Source of the DNA: Schistocerca nitens
Taxonomy: Eukaryota > Arthropoda > Insecta > Orthoptera > Acrididae
Direction of reading: 5' to 3'
Length of the DNA stretch: 64,000 bases
Assembly (NCBI RefSeq): GCF_023898315.1
Contig: NC_064616.1
Coordinates: 292,543,205 to 292,607,204, forward strand
The translations under genes and the position numbers were made by a program. The notes beneath the pieces were generated by a model. It saw only the letters and a list, made by a program, of their open reading frames with translations. It searched no databases and was not told the DNA's origin. Positions 9,778 to 20,361 of the stretch are shown one piece after another; the stretch's first letter is position 1; each line of letters begins with the position of its first letter.

Positions 9778-11783
9778 ATTTAATAAAGCAGAGGGGCCCA
9801 ATAGATGGCTATCAATTCTGCAGTAAACACACCACACGTGGCAAGAAAGAGATGGTGTTCTGTGCCAACAGAAGATGTGAAGCCACATCCCATGTGACCA
9901 GCAGGTTTAGAGCCACTGGTTTAAGAAACAATGGCACCCTGACATTCCCATAGGAGCATTCAGAACAAACAACACAATTGGGATGATGGAGACTTTTGGA
10001 CCCTGGAAGACATTCATCCGAATCCGGGGCCGAGGAACTAATCTGGGGTGGGGGGTTGGGTGGTGGAGAGAACATGGGGGAAGAGGCCAAGGAGGAGAGA
10101 TGGAAATCATGGCAGAGAGAAACGAGGCACAGCCCAACCAGAAAACACACCCAAGGACAGGTAGTGAGGGCAGGCAACAGCCCAAAGCAGCAAACAGAAT
10201 AGAATAGAATACAAAGGGTGAGCAGGAGAAGAGCAAGTAGTGATGGTGTACGAAACCAGGCGCTCATACTGCCAAATCAAAAGGGGAGAGATGCAAGCAT
10301 TAACCAGAAGACTTACCAATAGGGCTAGTGTGAAAGGCACTGGTGGCTAAATGGATACCGTGCTGGTGAATTGGGTCTAAGAGGAGCAGTGTGGAAGGGG
10401 CAGCTTATCCATAAACTGGAGAACCACTTTCCAGCTGAGACAGAATTAATGCCTGATAAAGGTGGAGAAGGTTGAATGATCTGTGCCCCAAGATGTGTGG
10501 GTAAGGAAGCGACGGGCATTGAGTTTACGAATAGGAGAAGGTTGAATGATCTGTGCCCCAAGATGTGTGGGTAAGGAAGCGACGGGCATTGAGTTTACGA
10601 AAACAGCCAATATTTAGATGACGGTCATGGAGCAACCAAGCAAGCTGCTTGTTAAAAAGGCCCAAGAAACAGAACTGTTGGGTGTCAAGGCAGAGCTCTA
10701 TATCAGGCTGGGCCATAGTATGGTGACAGAAATGCACCACCCTTGAGAGAATTGAAAACCATGCAAGTGTGTCCATGTTGAAGTGTGCCTGATGGACCCC
10801 TGGAGTTGTCGTTCCTCAAAGGCCACTGAGTGGGAGCTACCCCAAATACAGTAATCAGCCACATACAGAATAGGAGTGACAAACGGTCCATCAGAGGCCA
10901 TAAGACCATTAATAGGGATGAGAGAAAGAAGTACACTAACATGGAGCCCTGTGGAACACCATTCTCCTGGGTACAGATATTCAAGAATGGTGCCAACCTG
11001 AACTCTGAACAGCTGTTGGGATAAGAACTGGCAAATAAAAATTGGGAGGGTGCGGCCTCAAAGGCACCACTCATGGAGTGTAAGGACGACGTGATGGCAC
11101 CAAGCTGTGTTGTAGGCCTTACAAAGAGCAAAGAAAACTGCGACAAGAGGGTGGTGCTGAGGAAAGGTCTGCCGAACTGGAGTGTCCAATCGAAGCAGAT
11201 GATCTATCAGATGCCATCCCTACCAAAACTTGCACAGGTAAGGACATTAAATATCCAGAGGTTCAAGGATCCAACTTGCAGGGGACACTGATCATGCTGA
11301 TTGGCCTGTAACTATCAAGGGATGACAGAGCCTCACTGGGCTTACATACAGGACCCACAATACTGTTTTTCCATTGAGAAGGGAAAATGCCTTAAAGACA
11401 AATATGGTTAAACACCAGAATATTGGCATTGTGGAGGCATGAGGTGTTGAAGCAATTGATTATGAACAGAATAAGAGCCTGGGGCTGAACTGTGAGAAGA
11501 AACGGCCTGAAGGAGCCCCCATTCAGTGAAAGGTTCATTGTAGGTTTCTGCCTGACAAGGAGTAATACATAGGCGGGAAGCTTCAGACTGCTGTTTCCAG
11601 AGGAGGAACAAGGCAACACCATGCCATCACAAAATGGGTTGTGAGGTGTTCTGTGAGAACTGATGGATCTGTACAAAGGCCACCTGGAAGGAGAAGGCCC
11701 AGAATGGAAGATTGCTGCTGACAACCTGGGAGGGTACGGAGTGTAGCCTAAACCCAGAACCTAGAGAAGAGAAAGCAACCCCT

Positions 11784-11786
<3 letters not shown>
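9778..11786 (-). pseudogene. Element A ORF2, reverse transcriptase and start of RNase H
   Basis: Minus-strand pieces: 11611-11408 carries NEPFTEWGLL and APGSYSVHNQLL, the RT N-terminal region (C reads APGPDSIHNRLL at the same place). 11146-10703 has QENGVPQGSMLV (motif B), and 10901-10698 in another frame has TPILYVDDYCIWGSS (motif C, YVDD). Beyond a linker with the 70-bp duplication (10464-10600), the region near 9960-9800 is the start of RNase H in broken frames, by comparison with C. Many stops and frame shifts; no function expected. Confidence 0.8.
10464..10600. repeat. Exact 70-bp tandem duplication inside element A
   Basis: The block starting ggagaaggttgaatgatctg at 10464 is repeated from 10534 to 10600 without a visible difference. 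It falls in the thumb region of A's ORF2. Because A is otherwise heavily mutated, the identity points to a recent duplication or an assembly artefact. Confidence 0.95.

Positions 11787-11835
<49 letters not shown>
11787..11835. repeat. (CA)n microsatellite
   Basis: About 23 CA units within element A, immediately next to the left target duplication of element B. Confidence 0.97.
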
Positions 11836-11836
<1 letters not shown>

Positions 11837-12050
11837 CAATTGCTCCTTTTATTGTTTTGTTATGGTTTTAGGGCGCAAAACTGCAACTGTCATTAGCGCC
11901 CGGTCTGTGACTTGGGATGGAGGGGGGGGGGGGGGGGGACAACAAAACTGGAAACCAGCAGCAATGGGAACGAAACTCAAACAATTGGAAAAACTAAAAA
12001 GCTTTAAAAAAACCACTATAGAATGGGGTTGGTTGTCCCCAAAAAGAGCT

Positions 12051-12770
12051 TCAAATGACTGACATCATCTCACTGGCACTAATAAACTCGAGAACACGAT
12101 CGGCTGAGCGCGTGTCATCTGCTAAAATGGAAGATATGTCAGGTGACAGCTGTAGACAGGCACGTAACGGAGTAAAATAGGGGCACTCAAGTAAAAGGTG
12201 TCTTACAGTCCACAGCTGAGAGCAGTGGGGACAGAGTTGGGGAGGATCGCCGCTTAAAAGATGTTGATGGTTAAAAAGACAGTGCCCTATCCCGAGTCTA
12301 GTTAAAATTACCTCCTCCTGTCCTGACGACACCTTCAGGAGGAAGAGGTCCAAGCACAGGAAAGAGCTTTCACGTCCCGCAATTTATTATTGGGAAGTGT
12401 CGACCAATGTGCGTGTCATAAAAAAAAAACAACACTACGACATAAAACACTCCGTAGATCAGCGAAAGGAATCATGCGAATAGCTGTCCAAAGAAGAGAG
12501 ACTGCTGCCTTGGCCGCTATATCGGCCGCCTCATTTCCACAGATACCAACGAGCTGAGAGAATCTGAACAGATAACATACTGTATCCGCTGATGGCGACG
12601 GATGTATTGGACAGCCTGGAGAACAGTGTAAAGCTCCGCAGTATAAACCGAACACTGGTCGGGAAGCCGAAATCGATTTGGGGTGTCGCCAACAATATAG
12701 GCACTCCCAACACCTAACGATGTTTTTGAGCCATCAGTGTAAATAAATGTGGCATCCTTCATCTGTGCAC
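12051..12770 (-). pseudogene. Element B ORF2, RNase H and C-terminal zinc motif
   Basis: 12762-12517 reads FIYTDGSKTSLGVGSAYIV, then VYTAELYTVLQAVQYI and YVICSDSLSSLVSV: the first three acidic positions (D of TDGS, E of AEL, D of SDS) of a type I RNase H are present. A frame change leads to VGICGNEAADIAAKAAVSLL (12610-12550), with the last Asp. 12353-12051 then carries RLGIGHCLFNHQHLLSGDPP and a CPHCSQLWTVRHLLLECPYF block, the CCHC-like motif found at the end of I-type ORF2 proteins. ORF2 stops at 12051. Two or more frameshifts separate the pieces. Confidence 0.85.
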
Positions 12771-12986
12771 ATAGAGCAGCAAATGCCCGACGATAAACAT
12801 GTGAAGGGGTACCATCCTTGGGAAACTGACAAATGTCACGGAGCAGGCAGGTCTAGGGACGGAGCCAAGGCGGTGCTGTACCCCAAGTTGTCAAGAAAGT
12901 TTTAGGAAAGTGGAAGGAAAGAGAATGGAACAATTGACGGAAGCAGACTCCCAGTGGTAGTAGGGAGGAAGGGCGGCCTGCATACC

Positions 12987-14471
12987 CTACATCCAAGGAG
13001 GCGTTGAAAAAAAAATGTCATGGACCAGATTTGCAGGCATGGAAGACAGATGGCTAGCATAACGACTCAGGAGGACAGCTCGCCGATTAGACAGCGGAGG
13101 TTCAGCAGTCTCAGCATAAAGGCTTTCCACAGGGCTGGTGTAAAAAGCTCCAGACACTGAACATAATCCACGGTGGTGGATAGAGTCGAGACGACGAAGA
13201 ATAGACGGCCGAGCAGAGGAGTAAACGATGCTTCCGTAGTCCAATTTGGATCGCACTAAGGCGCGATAGAGGCGGAGAAGGACCACTCGGTCCACTTCCC
13301 AGGAGGTACCATTCAGGACATGGAGGGTGTTGAGGGATCGCAGACAGCGAGCCGAAAGATAGGAAACGTGGGAGGACCAGCACAGTTTTCTGTCAAACAT
13401 AAGACCCAAGAATTTAATGACATCCGAAAACGGAAGGTTGACAGGTCCTAGATGTAAGGAAGGTGGAAGAAACTCAGTACGACGCCAAAAATTAACACAA
13501 ACAGTCTTACTGGGAGAAAAGCGGAAGCCGGTTTCGATGCTCCAAGAGTGGAGGCGATCAAGACATCCTTGAAGACGTCGTTCAAGAAGGCTGGTCCGTT
13601 GAAAGCTGTAGTAGATCGCAAAATCGTCCACAAAAAGGGAGCCCGAGACATCAGGAAGGAGACAATCCATAATAGGATTTATGGCACTGGCAAACAGTAC
13701 AACACTTAGCACAGAGCCCTGGGGTACCCCGTTTTCTTGGGAGAAAGTATGGGAGACAGTAGTGTTCACCTGCACTCTGCCATAAATTCGCGAAAAAAAA
13801 AGGGGCAGCCGACCTCGAAAGCCCCAACAGAACAGTGTGCGGAGGATGCCTGTCCTCCAACAGGTATCGTATGCTCTCTCCAGATCAAAAAATATTGCTA
13901 CCGTTTGGCGTTTCCAGAGAAAATTGTTCATGATATAAGTGGAGAGGGCAACAAGATGGTCAACTGCAGAACGATGCTTCCGGAAACCGCATTGGGCAGT
14001 TGTTAAAAGACTGCGAAACTCCAGCCACCAAGCTAAATGGCAATTCACCATATGCTCCAAAACTTTACATACACTACCCGTGAGAGAAATGGGGCGATAG
14101 CTAGAGGGGAGATGTTTGTCCTTTCCAGGTTTCGGAACAGGAACGACGATAGCTTCCCGCCACCGTCTGGGAAAAGTACTGTTGGTCCAAATTCGATTAT
14201 AAAGGTGAAGGAGGTAATGCAGACTATGGTATGGTAAACGCAGCAACATTTGGATGTGGATACCATCCAGTCCTGGGGCGGAATAGCGAGAAGAAGAGTG
14301 CATGTTGTAGTTCCCGCACGGAGAAAACAGTATTGTAGCTTTCGCGATTTTGAGAGGAGAAGGCAAGAGGTCGCATTTCCGCAGAGCATTTCTTCGGGAG
14401 AAATGCTGGCAGGTAATTTGAACAGCTCGAAATCTCAGCAAAGTGTTGACCCAATGAGTTAGAAATTGCAA
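12987..14471 (-). CDS. Element B reverse transcriptase domain, 494-codon open frame
   Basis: This is the longest open frame of the LINE nest. It covers the RT domain of ORF2, the enzyme that copies element RNA at a nicked target. Residues 65-72 read APGLDGIH; 121-130 LPSSYRPISL; 194-202 FFDLERAYD (motif A, catalytic Asp at 196); 248-256 GVPQGSVLS (motif B); 280-284 FVDDF (motif C, with Val in place of the commoner Ala); 346-356 VIKFLGLMFDR; then a thumb with LDSIHHRGLC. The endonuclease upstream lies in other frames (frame break near 14390-14471) and RNase H downstream is also shifted, so the whole ORF2 is not intact. The methionine at the start is only the first ATG in this frame, not the real start of ORF2. 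Confidence 0.9.
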   Translation of the reverse strand: MQFLTHWVNTLLRFRAVQITCQHFSRRNALRKCDLLPSPLKIAKATILFSPCGNYNMHSSSRYSAPGLDGIHIQMLLRLPYHSLHYLLHLYNRIWTNSTFPRRWREAIVVPVPKPGKDKHLPSSYRPISLTGSVCKVLEHMVNCHLAWWLEFRSLLTTAQCGFRKHRSAVDHLVALSTYIMNNFLWKRQTVAIFFDLERAYDTCWRTGILRTLFCWGFRGRLPLFFSRIYGRVQVNTTVSHTFSQENGVPQGSVLSVVLFASAINPIMDCLLPDVSGSLFVDDFAIYYSFQRTSLLERRLQGCLDRLHSWSIETGFRFSPSKTVCVNFWRRTEFLPPSLHLGPVNLPFSDVIKFLGLMFDRKLCWSSHVSYLSARCLRSLNTLHVLNGTSWEVDRVVLLRLYRALVRSKLDYGSIVYSSARPSILRRLDSIHHRGLCSVSGAFYTSPVESLYAETAEPPLSNRRAVLLSRYASHLSSMPANLVHDIFFSTPPWM

Positions 14472-15614
14472 CGGGGTCCACTAATGTATCATGCGCGACA
14501 GTGAGCACAGAGACCGGGGAGAAACTAGGCGCGCCAGATAACCGTCGAATCCGACTCCAAACTTCCGAGGAGGGAGTGAAGGTGTTAAATGAGCTAGTAA
14601 AGAAGTCCCAGCTTGCCTTCTTGCTATCGCGGATGACGCAACAGCATTGCGCACGGAACTGCTTATAGCAGATACAGTTGGCCAATGTAGGATGGTGTCT
14701 GAAAATGCAAAGAGCACGCCGCCGCTGACGTATTGCATCACGGCATGCCTCGTTCCACCAAGGAACTGGGAGGCGCCAGGGCAAGTCGGAGGTGCGAGGT
14801 ATTAAACGTTCCGCAGCTGAAAGAATAACGTCTGTAATATGAGTGACCTCATCATCGACGCTAGGAAAGTGACGGTCATCGAATGTAGCTAGAGACGAAA
14901 AAAGTGTACAATCGGCTTGGGCAAACTTCCAGTGTCGCGGGCGCATATATGGCAGGTGTGGCTGCAATCAAAGGACACATCGAAAGTGGTCACTCGAGTG
15001 TGTATCAGCAAGGGCGAACCATACGAAGTGCCGAGCTAGCGGAACAGTACCGACCAAAAGGTCCAAATGAGAGAAATTTGTCGTGGAGGCAGACATAAAT
15101 GTAGTGTCCCCAGTGTTGAGGCAAACAAGATACGTTTGGTGGAAGACGTCTAGCAATAGTGAGCCACGCGGACAAGGATGTGGATATCCCCAAAGCGGGT
15201 GGTGGGCACTGAAGTCCCCATCCAGCAAATACGGGGGTGGAAGCTGACCAAGAAGATGAAGGAGATCAGCTCGTGCCATTGGTGTGGATGATGGAATGTA
15301 TACAGTACAAAGAGAGAAGGTGTATCCAGAAAGGGAATGACGGACAGCGACAGCTTGGAAGGAAGTGTGTAAGGGGATTGGGTGATAATGGAGAGTATCA
15401 TGGAGAAGAATCGTGAGCCTTCATGTGCTGGAGTGCCTTCAACAGAGGGGAGATTAAATCGGACTGATGGAAAATGGGGGAAAACAAAGCTGTCATGGGG
15501 ACGCAGCTTTGTTTCCTGAATACATAAGATGACCGGCGAGTAGGATTGTAAGAGGATCGACAATTCATCCCGATTGGCTCGAATACCGCGGATATTCCAA
15601 TGGATAATGGACAT
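14224..15614 (-). pseudogene. Element B ORF2, endonuclease and linker
   Basis: ORF2 most likely starts at ATG 15614, MSIIHWNIRGIRANRDEL, the N-terminal motif of apurinic-like endonucleases, followed by VILCIQETKL (catalytic Glu). After frame changes, 15279-14968 reads YLLDGDFSAHHPLWGYPHPC (the GDFNAHH motif) and ends in DTHSSDHFRCVL (SDH motif). 14967-14224 is the linker to RT (PVPWWNEACRDAIRQRRRA), typical of the I superfamily. The enzyme would nick the target for reverse transcription. Frameshifts near 15280-15150 and 14970 break it. Confidence 0.85.
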
Positions 15615-15639
15615 AGGGTGGACAGAAAATGGAATAATT

Positions 15640-17087
15640 TGACCAAGGTTGCCCTCAACAGCTCAGAGCTTGCAACTGACAGCGTGGAACGGCAGTCAGC
15701 CGAAGGCAGAAGATCCTGATCCATAGGTTGTTCAGCAGTAGCTCCTGCCACCAGCGATCGGCCGGTTGATCGGCCGCCAGCAGTGTGCCTCGGCGACACA
15801 GAAGACTGACAAGGGCGGCTACCACCAGGTGGTGCTGTAGACGAGACACGCCGTGGCGGAGAAGGAGAGGAACTGGGTTTCTTATTAGCCTTCTTGGAAA
15901 CAGGATGTTTAGATGAAGGAGGAAATGATGGTTGTGAATTTGGGGTACGTAAAAAATTTTCACGTGTAGGCTCTTTTTTGGAAGTCCGGGTGTCTGACTT
16001 TTGGGCTCGAGATTAAACAGAACCCGATGAAAGGCGAGCCTTAGAGTGAGCAGGCGAAAGTGGGGAGGTTGAATAGGCGATCTTTGCACTGGCTGATCTG
16101 ACGACTGTGGCACTAAATGTGAGATCACAAGTCTGCGTGGCCGCCTCCTTTGTTGGCTGAGGAGAGGCAAGGACAGTGCTGTATTTACCTGTCTGAGGCA
16201 CAATGGCCTTTCGACTGGCGAATAATTTTCGAGCAGCAAAGGTCGACACCTTTTCCTTCACTCCGATTTCCTGAATGAGCTTTTCATCTTTAAAAATGGG
16301 GCAATCTTGAGAGGAAGCAGCGTGGTCACCCATACAGTTGATGCAACGAGGGGATGGAGGTGGACAAGCACCCTCATGGGCATCCTTGCCACACGAAACA
16401 CATTTGGCCGGATTGGAACAGGACTGGCTGGTATGATTGAACCGCTGACACAGATAGCAACACATAGGGTTTGGGATGTAAGAGCGAACGGAAATTATCT
16501 CATAGCCCGCTTGGATGTTCGATGGGAGTTGAACTCCGTCAAATGTCAAGAAGACAGTACGGGTTGGAACGATGTTCGTGTCAACCCTTTTCATGACTCT
16601 GAACAGCCATTACACCCTGGTCAGACAGCTAGTGTTGAATTTCCTTGGCGGACAATCTGTCGAGGGAGCGGGTATAAACGACCCCACGTGAGGAATTTAA
16701 AGTGCAGTGCGCTTTCACCCGGACAGGGAAGGTGTGTAGCAGTGAAGTATGCAGCCATTTTTGGGCCTGGAGGGCACTCACTGTTTCCAACAAGAAGGTG
16801 CCATTTCGTAATCTGAAACAAGCCTTTACAGGACCTGCAATTGCGTCGACACCTTTCTGAATAATGAAAGGGTTGACCGTGGAGAAGTCATGACCTTCGT
16901 CAGACCAAGAAACAACAAGGAACTGTGGCAATGATGGAAGAACTGTCTGTGGCTGAGACTCATTGAACTTACACTTGTGAGGAGACATAGTAGAAGATAA
17001 GGAAACCATTGCGGAAGTATGCCCCATGATTTTACCGGCGTCTCCGATGGCGCGATCCTCCCTTGTGGGGGCCCTCTCTGAGGGCAC
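15640..17087 (-). pseudogene. Element B ORF1 (gag-like, CCHC zinc knuckles)
   Basis: The frame from ATG 17087 gives an N-terminal region (LPQFLVVSWSDEGHDFSTVN then PFIIQKGVDAIAGPVKACFR) that looks like an RNA-binding fold and breaks near 16625. It continues in frame 16594-16013: YIPNPMCCYLCQRFNHTSQS then CSNPAKCVSCGKDAHEGACP, and CINCMGDHAASSQDCPIF, a row of three CCHC-type knuckles. The Ser/Pro-rich C-terminal part runs in shifted frames to about 15640. ORF1 proteins coat element RNA. One frameshift at about 16610 and a stop at 16013 break it. Confidence 0.85.
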
Positions 17088-17688
17088 TCCCGACTTAGGT
17101 GTTGTTCACACCTCAGGTCACACCTCCCGAAAAACGGATGGAGGGACCAATCGGCACTTTCGGAAGGTATCAGCTCAGGTAATCACCCCTCCCTGGGTCT
17201 GGCCATTACCAGGGGGTACGTACGTATCCTACCTGTCTACCCGGGGCAGGGAATTACGCGTTACCCCGTCACTGGCTACGCATGGAAATGCGTGGGTCGG
17301 CCTTCAGACACGCACAGGGAGGAAAAAAAGAGAATGAGAAAAACAAAGAATGGGAAATAGAAGAAGAGGGGTCTCAAACGCCACAGCGGAGAAAGGGTAG
17401 AGGTAAGGAAAAGAGAAGGACAAAGGAAGGACGAAGACTTGCAAGCAGAGAAAGCAAAGAATGTGTTACATTTTCGAGTGTCCGTCTCCGGACATAGGCA
17501 CAAAACATACGCCCAGAGGGGTAGAAAGGGAAGGAAAGAGGAGGAGGGGGGGGGCGAAGATGGGGGATGGGGAAGGATGCAGAAAAGGAAGGTATGCAGC
17601 CCGGAAAGGAAGGAGGGCCACATTAGCTCGGGGTCCCGTGCTCGCTACGCACGTATCCACAAAAGAGTTGTGGACCCCCTGGGGGGAC
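17088..17688 (-). other. Element B 5' UTR
   Basis: Purine-rich on the plus strand (gaggagggggggg near 17540). It ends at ttgtggaccccctgggggg (17670-17688), a terminal block shared with C (31929-31945) and, degraded, with A and D. Promoter elements of I-type LINEs are internal and not visible by motif. Confidence 0.7.
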
Positions 17689-17699
17689 ACAATTGCTCC

Positions 17700-18850
17700 G
17701 TTTGATTAAGTAATGGACTTTGCACCAAAGACATTTAAGGGTAATAAGACTGGCAGTGAACAGGTGCCGAACAAGATGTTGCAAGTCACGATGACGATCG
17801 CAGGTGGTGGTGGCAATGGCTGTGCTCCACCAGGGGACTGGCTGACAGAAAACAAGTCCCATCGAGTGGGGGACAGCAATATTAGCAGTGTCTATTATCT
17901 TATTGGACAGATTACATAATGACTTCATCAATACAATGTGACAAAGAACAAGTAAACATGACCTGGGAGATGTATAGACACCAATCAGCATGATGAAAAG
18001 CCCAGTGAAGTAATCTGGCCATCAAGAGGGGAAGGAGAGAATCAACGGGAAATGGTCACTATCATAGAGGTCATCGCATTGTGACTCACGTAAGGAAGGA
18101 AGAAGAGGAGGGGGAAGGAGTGAAAAATCAATGGCAGAGAAAGCGCCACATGCAGCACTAAAATTAGTGTGAGAACCCTCTTTAAGAAGGCACAAGTTGT
18201 GGCCTACAAGAAATTGGTCAATGAGGAGCCCACAACTAAATGATAAGCACTACTCCACATAGAGTGGTGGGCATTAGAATCACCAACTTGGAGGAGGAGG
18301 AGGAGGAGGAGGAGGAGGAGGAGCAGTTAGGGCACCACATGTAGGTGGACTGTTAGGGAGGAGATAAGAGACCACAAACCACGACCGCAGAGTCTGAGTG
18401 GATCCGGACGGCAATTGCTCCCAATGTGGAACAAGGGGGATCCATGTACTAATAACGCCCATATGGACCAACATGCAAATTCCAGCAGATGCCCTTGAAG
18501 TGCTGACCCAGTTCTGACAAAGCACAGAACCCACGAAGGATCAGTGAGTGAGCATCAGTAAAATGAGATTCTTTGAGAATGACACAAACTGCCAAGTAAA
18601 AGGCAATAAGGGATTAAGGCATTGCAACTCCAGGAGGTGATGGTAGTATCCATTACAGTTCGATTGAATAAGCACGGAGTGGGTATCCCAACAGGAGGCA
18701 AATGGGCTGGAGCCAATCACGCTGCCAGGTCACCATCTGTCACCGAAGATGATGTGGTGACATCCATACATAAGAGGTCAGAATCAGGTTGCGAGAGGGG
18801 AGATGGCATCTCCAGGGGCACCTAATGGGGGAGGGAGGTTGAATGTCCTG
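17700..18850 (-). pseudogene. Element A ORF2, linker and endonuclease
   Basis: 17991-17623 carries VPWWSTAIATTTCDRHRDLQ, the linker before RT, matching VPWWSTAIAIHDCRQALQQL in C. The region 18850-18000 corresponds to C's endonuclease by its nucleotide similarity but is broken throughout. A GGA-trinucleotide run at 18290-18323 has expanded inside it. This block is separated from its RT by the insertion of B. Confidence 0.75.
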
Positions 18851-18862
18851 GGACTTACGTTT

Positions 18863-20276
18863 CTACTTCTTCTCTTTCAGAGGTCGAGGAGGGCAGGGCA
18901 CAGACAGATAGCAGGCTTCTGCAAGGTCTGGCACTAAAAGAGAGGGGGAAATCTTGGGGCACACTGACTGTGTGTTACATGGCTGAGTTGTGGTAAGAGG
19001 CCTCTGACCTGAGATGCTGGGGTGAGAGGTCATGGGAGGGCGCCCCATCACCAGCAGATGCTGAAGAAAGGACACACGTCTCCAGCTGGGGAGTATGAGC
19101 AGCATCCGGAGGGGAGGTTGTGGGAACCAAAGGGGGGGGGGAGAAGAGGGGGGATAGGACTTGGGTAAGGAAAAGGGAGGAGTGGGAAAGGACATAACAT
19201 TGGCAAATGCTGAAGTCATTGACGCAGCAAAACCAATCATTTCTGATGAGCCTCAGTGTAAGATAAACTATTGAGGGACTGATCTCCTGTATCTTCTTTT
19301 CCTTCTTATATGCCAGGCAATATCGTGAGCGTGGAGAGTGATGGTCATGACAATTAACACACATGGACAGTGGCACACAGTGGCTTCCCTCATGGAGTGG
19401 GTGTCCACATTCAGCACAGAGGGTCTGCCACACACTGAGAAGGCATGTGCCCAAAACGCAAGCATCAAAAACATCTCATGGATGGTGGGATGTATGGCTT
19501 CACATGACACTGATAACACATAACCTTGATCTCCAGAAAGATCTCTCTCAAAAGCTAGAATTAAGGTGCCAGTGTCCTTACGGTCTTTCTGCACACGCCA
19601 AGCAAAATGAATGTCCTGTCATTCAAGATTGGCCTGGAGTTCCTCCTCAATGAGGTCCCAATAAAAAAATGACTCCTTGAACCATGTTAAAAGACTGGTG
19701 AGCAGTGAGGGACAGGGGACATTGCCAAGCTGAGCATAATCACAAAGGGCTGCAAACTGGGCACCAGAAGTAGTTGTGATCAACAGTGAACACGACCGCA
19801 TCTTACCAGGAGACTCCACTCTGCCTAACTTTTCTTCGATATTTTCCACAAAAAAAGTGAATGTGTCCCAATCCATCCTAGTGCAAACCAGGTAGCCCCC
19901 AGGGTGTAGCCAGGAAAGGAAGGCTGCACGGTCATAACAAGCAGCATTCAATGATCCATTACCAATTGAAGAAATGGTCATAGAGGAACAGCCAGTTTTT
20001 TGGAGCTTAATAAATTTCATACGCAAAGCATGCTACCTGATACCACCCACTCCAATCAAGGGCTTTCCCCACAGGTGCCACACAGTCACAGCTAAGGCCT
20101 TCTGGCTCCATGGCTACTGCCGGGCAGTTCTTATGCTCCATAATGACAAGCAACACTCCCACGCATACATGCGGAGGCAAAAGCTCAGATATCAGAAGTG
20201 TGATCCCTTGCGTTGCCAGGGAGCTTAGTCCAGATGGGTACATATCAGCCCCACCACACAAACTAGCTACATATGC
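18863..20276 (-). pseudogene. Element A ORF1 (gag-like) and part of 5' UTR
   Basis: ATG 20026 opens an N-terminal frame to 19619 that contains WDTFTFFVENIEEKLGRVES and matches C's ORF1. 19454-18975 and 19594-19268 hold the zinc-knuckle part: CAECGHPLHEGSHCVPLSMC then VNCHDHHSPRSRYC. Frames change several times. Upstream, 20027-20276 is 5' UTR and stops where D is inserted (about 20277). Confidence 0.75.
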
Positions 20277-20361
20277 TTGTTTTGTTTTGTTTTGGGGCGC
20301 AAAAACAACCAATGTCATAAGCTCCCATGTCCTAACCCTAGAACATTGATAAGAAAAATAG

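Larger units (their letters stand above)
11847..17688 (-). mobile_element. Full-length non-LTR retrotransposon B, nested in A
   Basis: Bounded by an 11-bp target duplication, acaattgctcc, at 11836-11846 and 17689-17699. Removing it joins A's two parts exactly as they lie in sister element C (gctccgtttgattaagtaat at 29089). B is 5.84 kb: 5' UTR about 17688-17088, ORF1 17087 to about 15640, ORF2 15614-12051, 3' UTR 12050-11847 with a 17-base G run (11922-11938). The 3' end lacks a long poly(A); the last bases on its strand read acaaaacaataaaa. It belongs to the same family as D and is the best-preserved copy here, hence probably the youngest of the two. ORF2 carries RNase H, placing it with the I superfamily rather than CR1 or L1. 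Confidence 0.93.

Noticed and set aside
11836-11846. Treating the (CA)n as part of element B's 3' tail
   Set aside because: The target duplication acaattgctcc lies between the CA run and B, so the microsatellite belongs to the host element A.
17276-17709. Overlapping ORFs in the B 5' UTR
   Set aside because: Purine-rich low-complexity sequence; frames are not conserved in sister element D.
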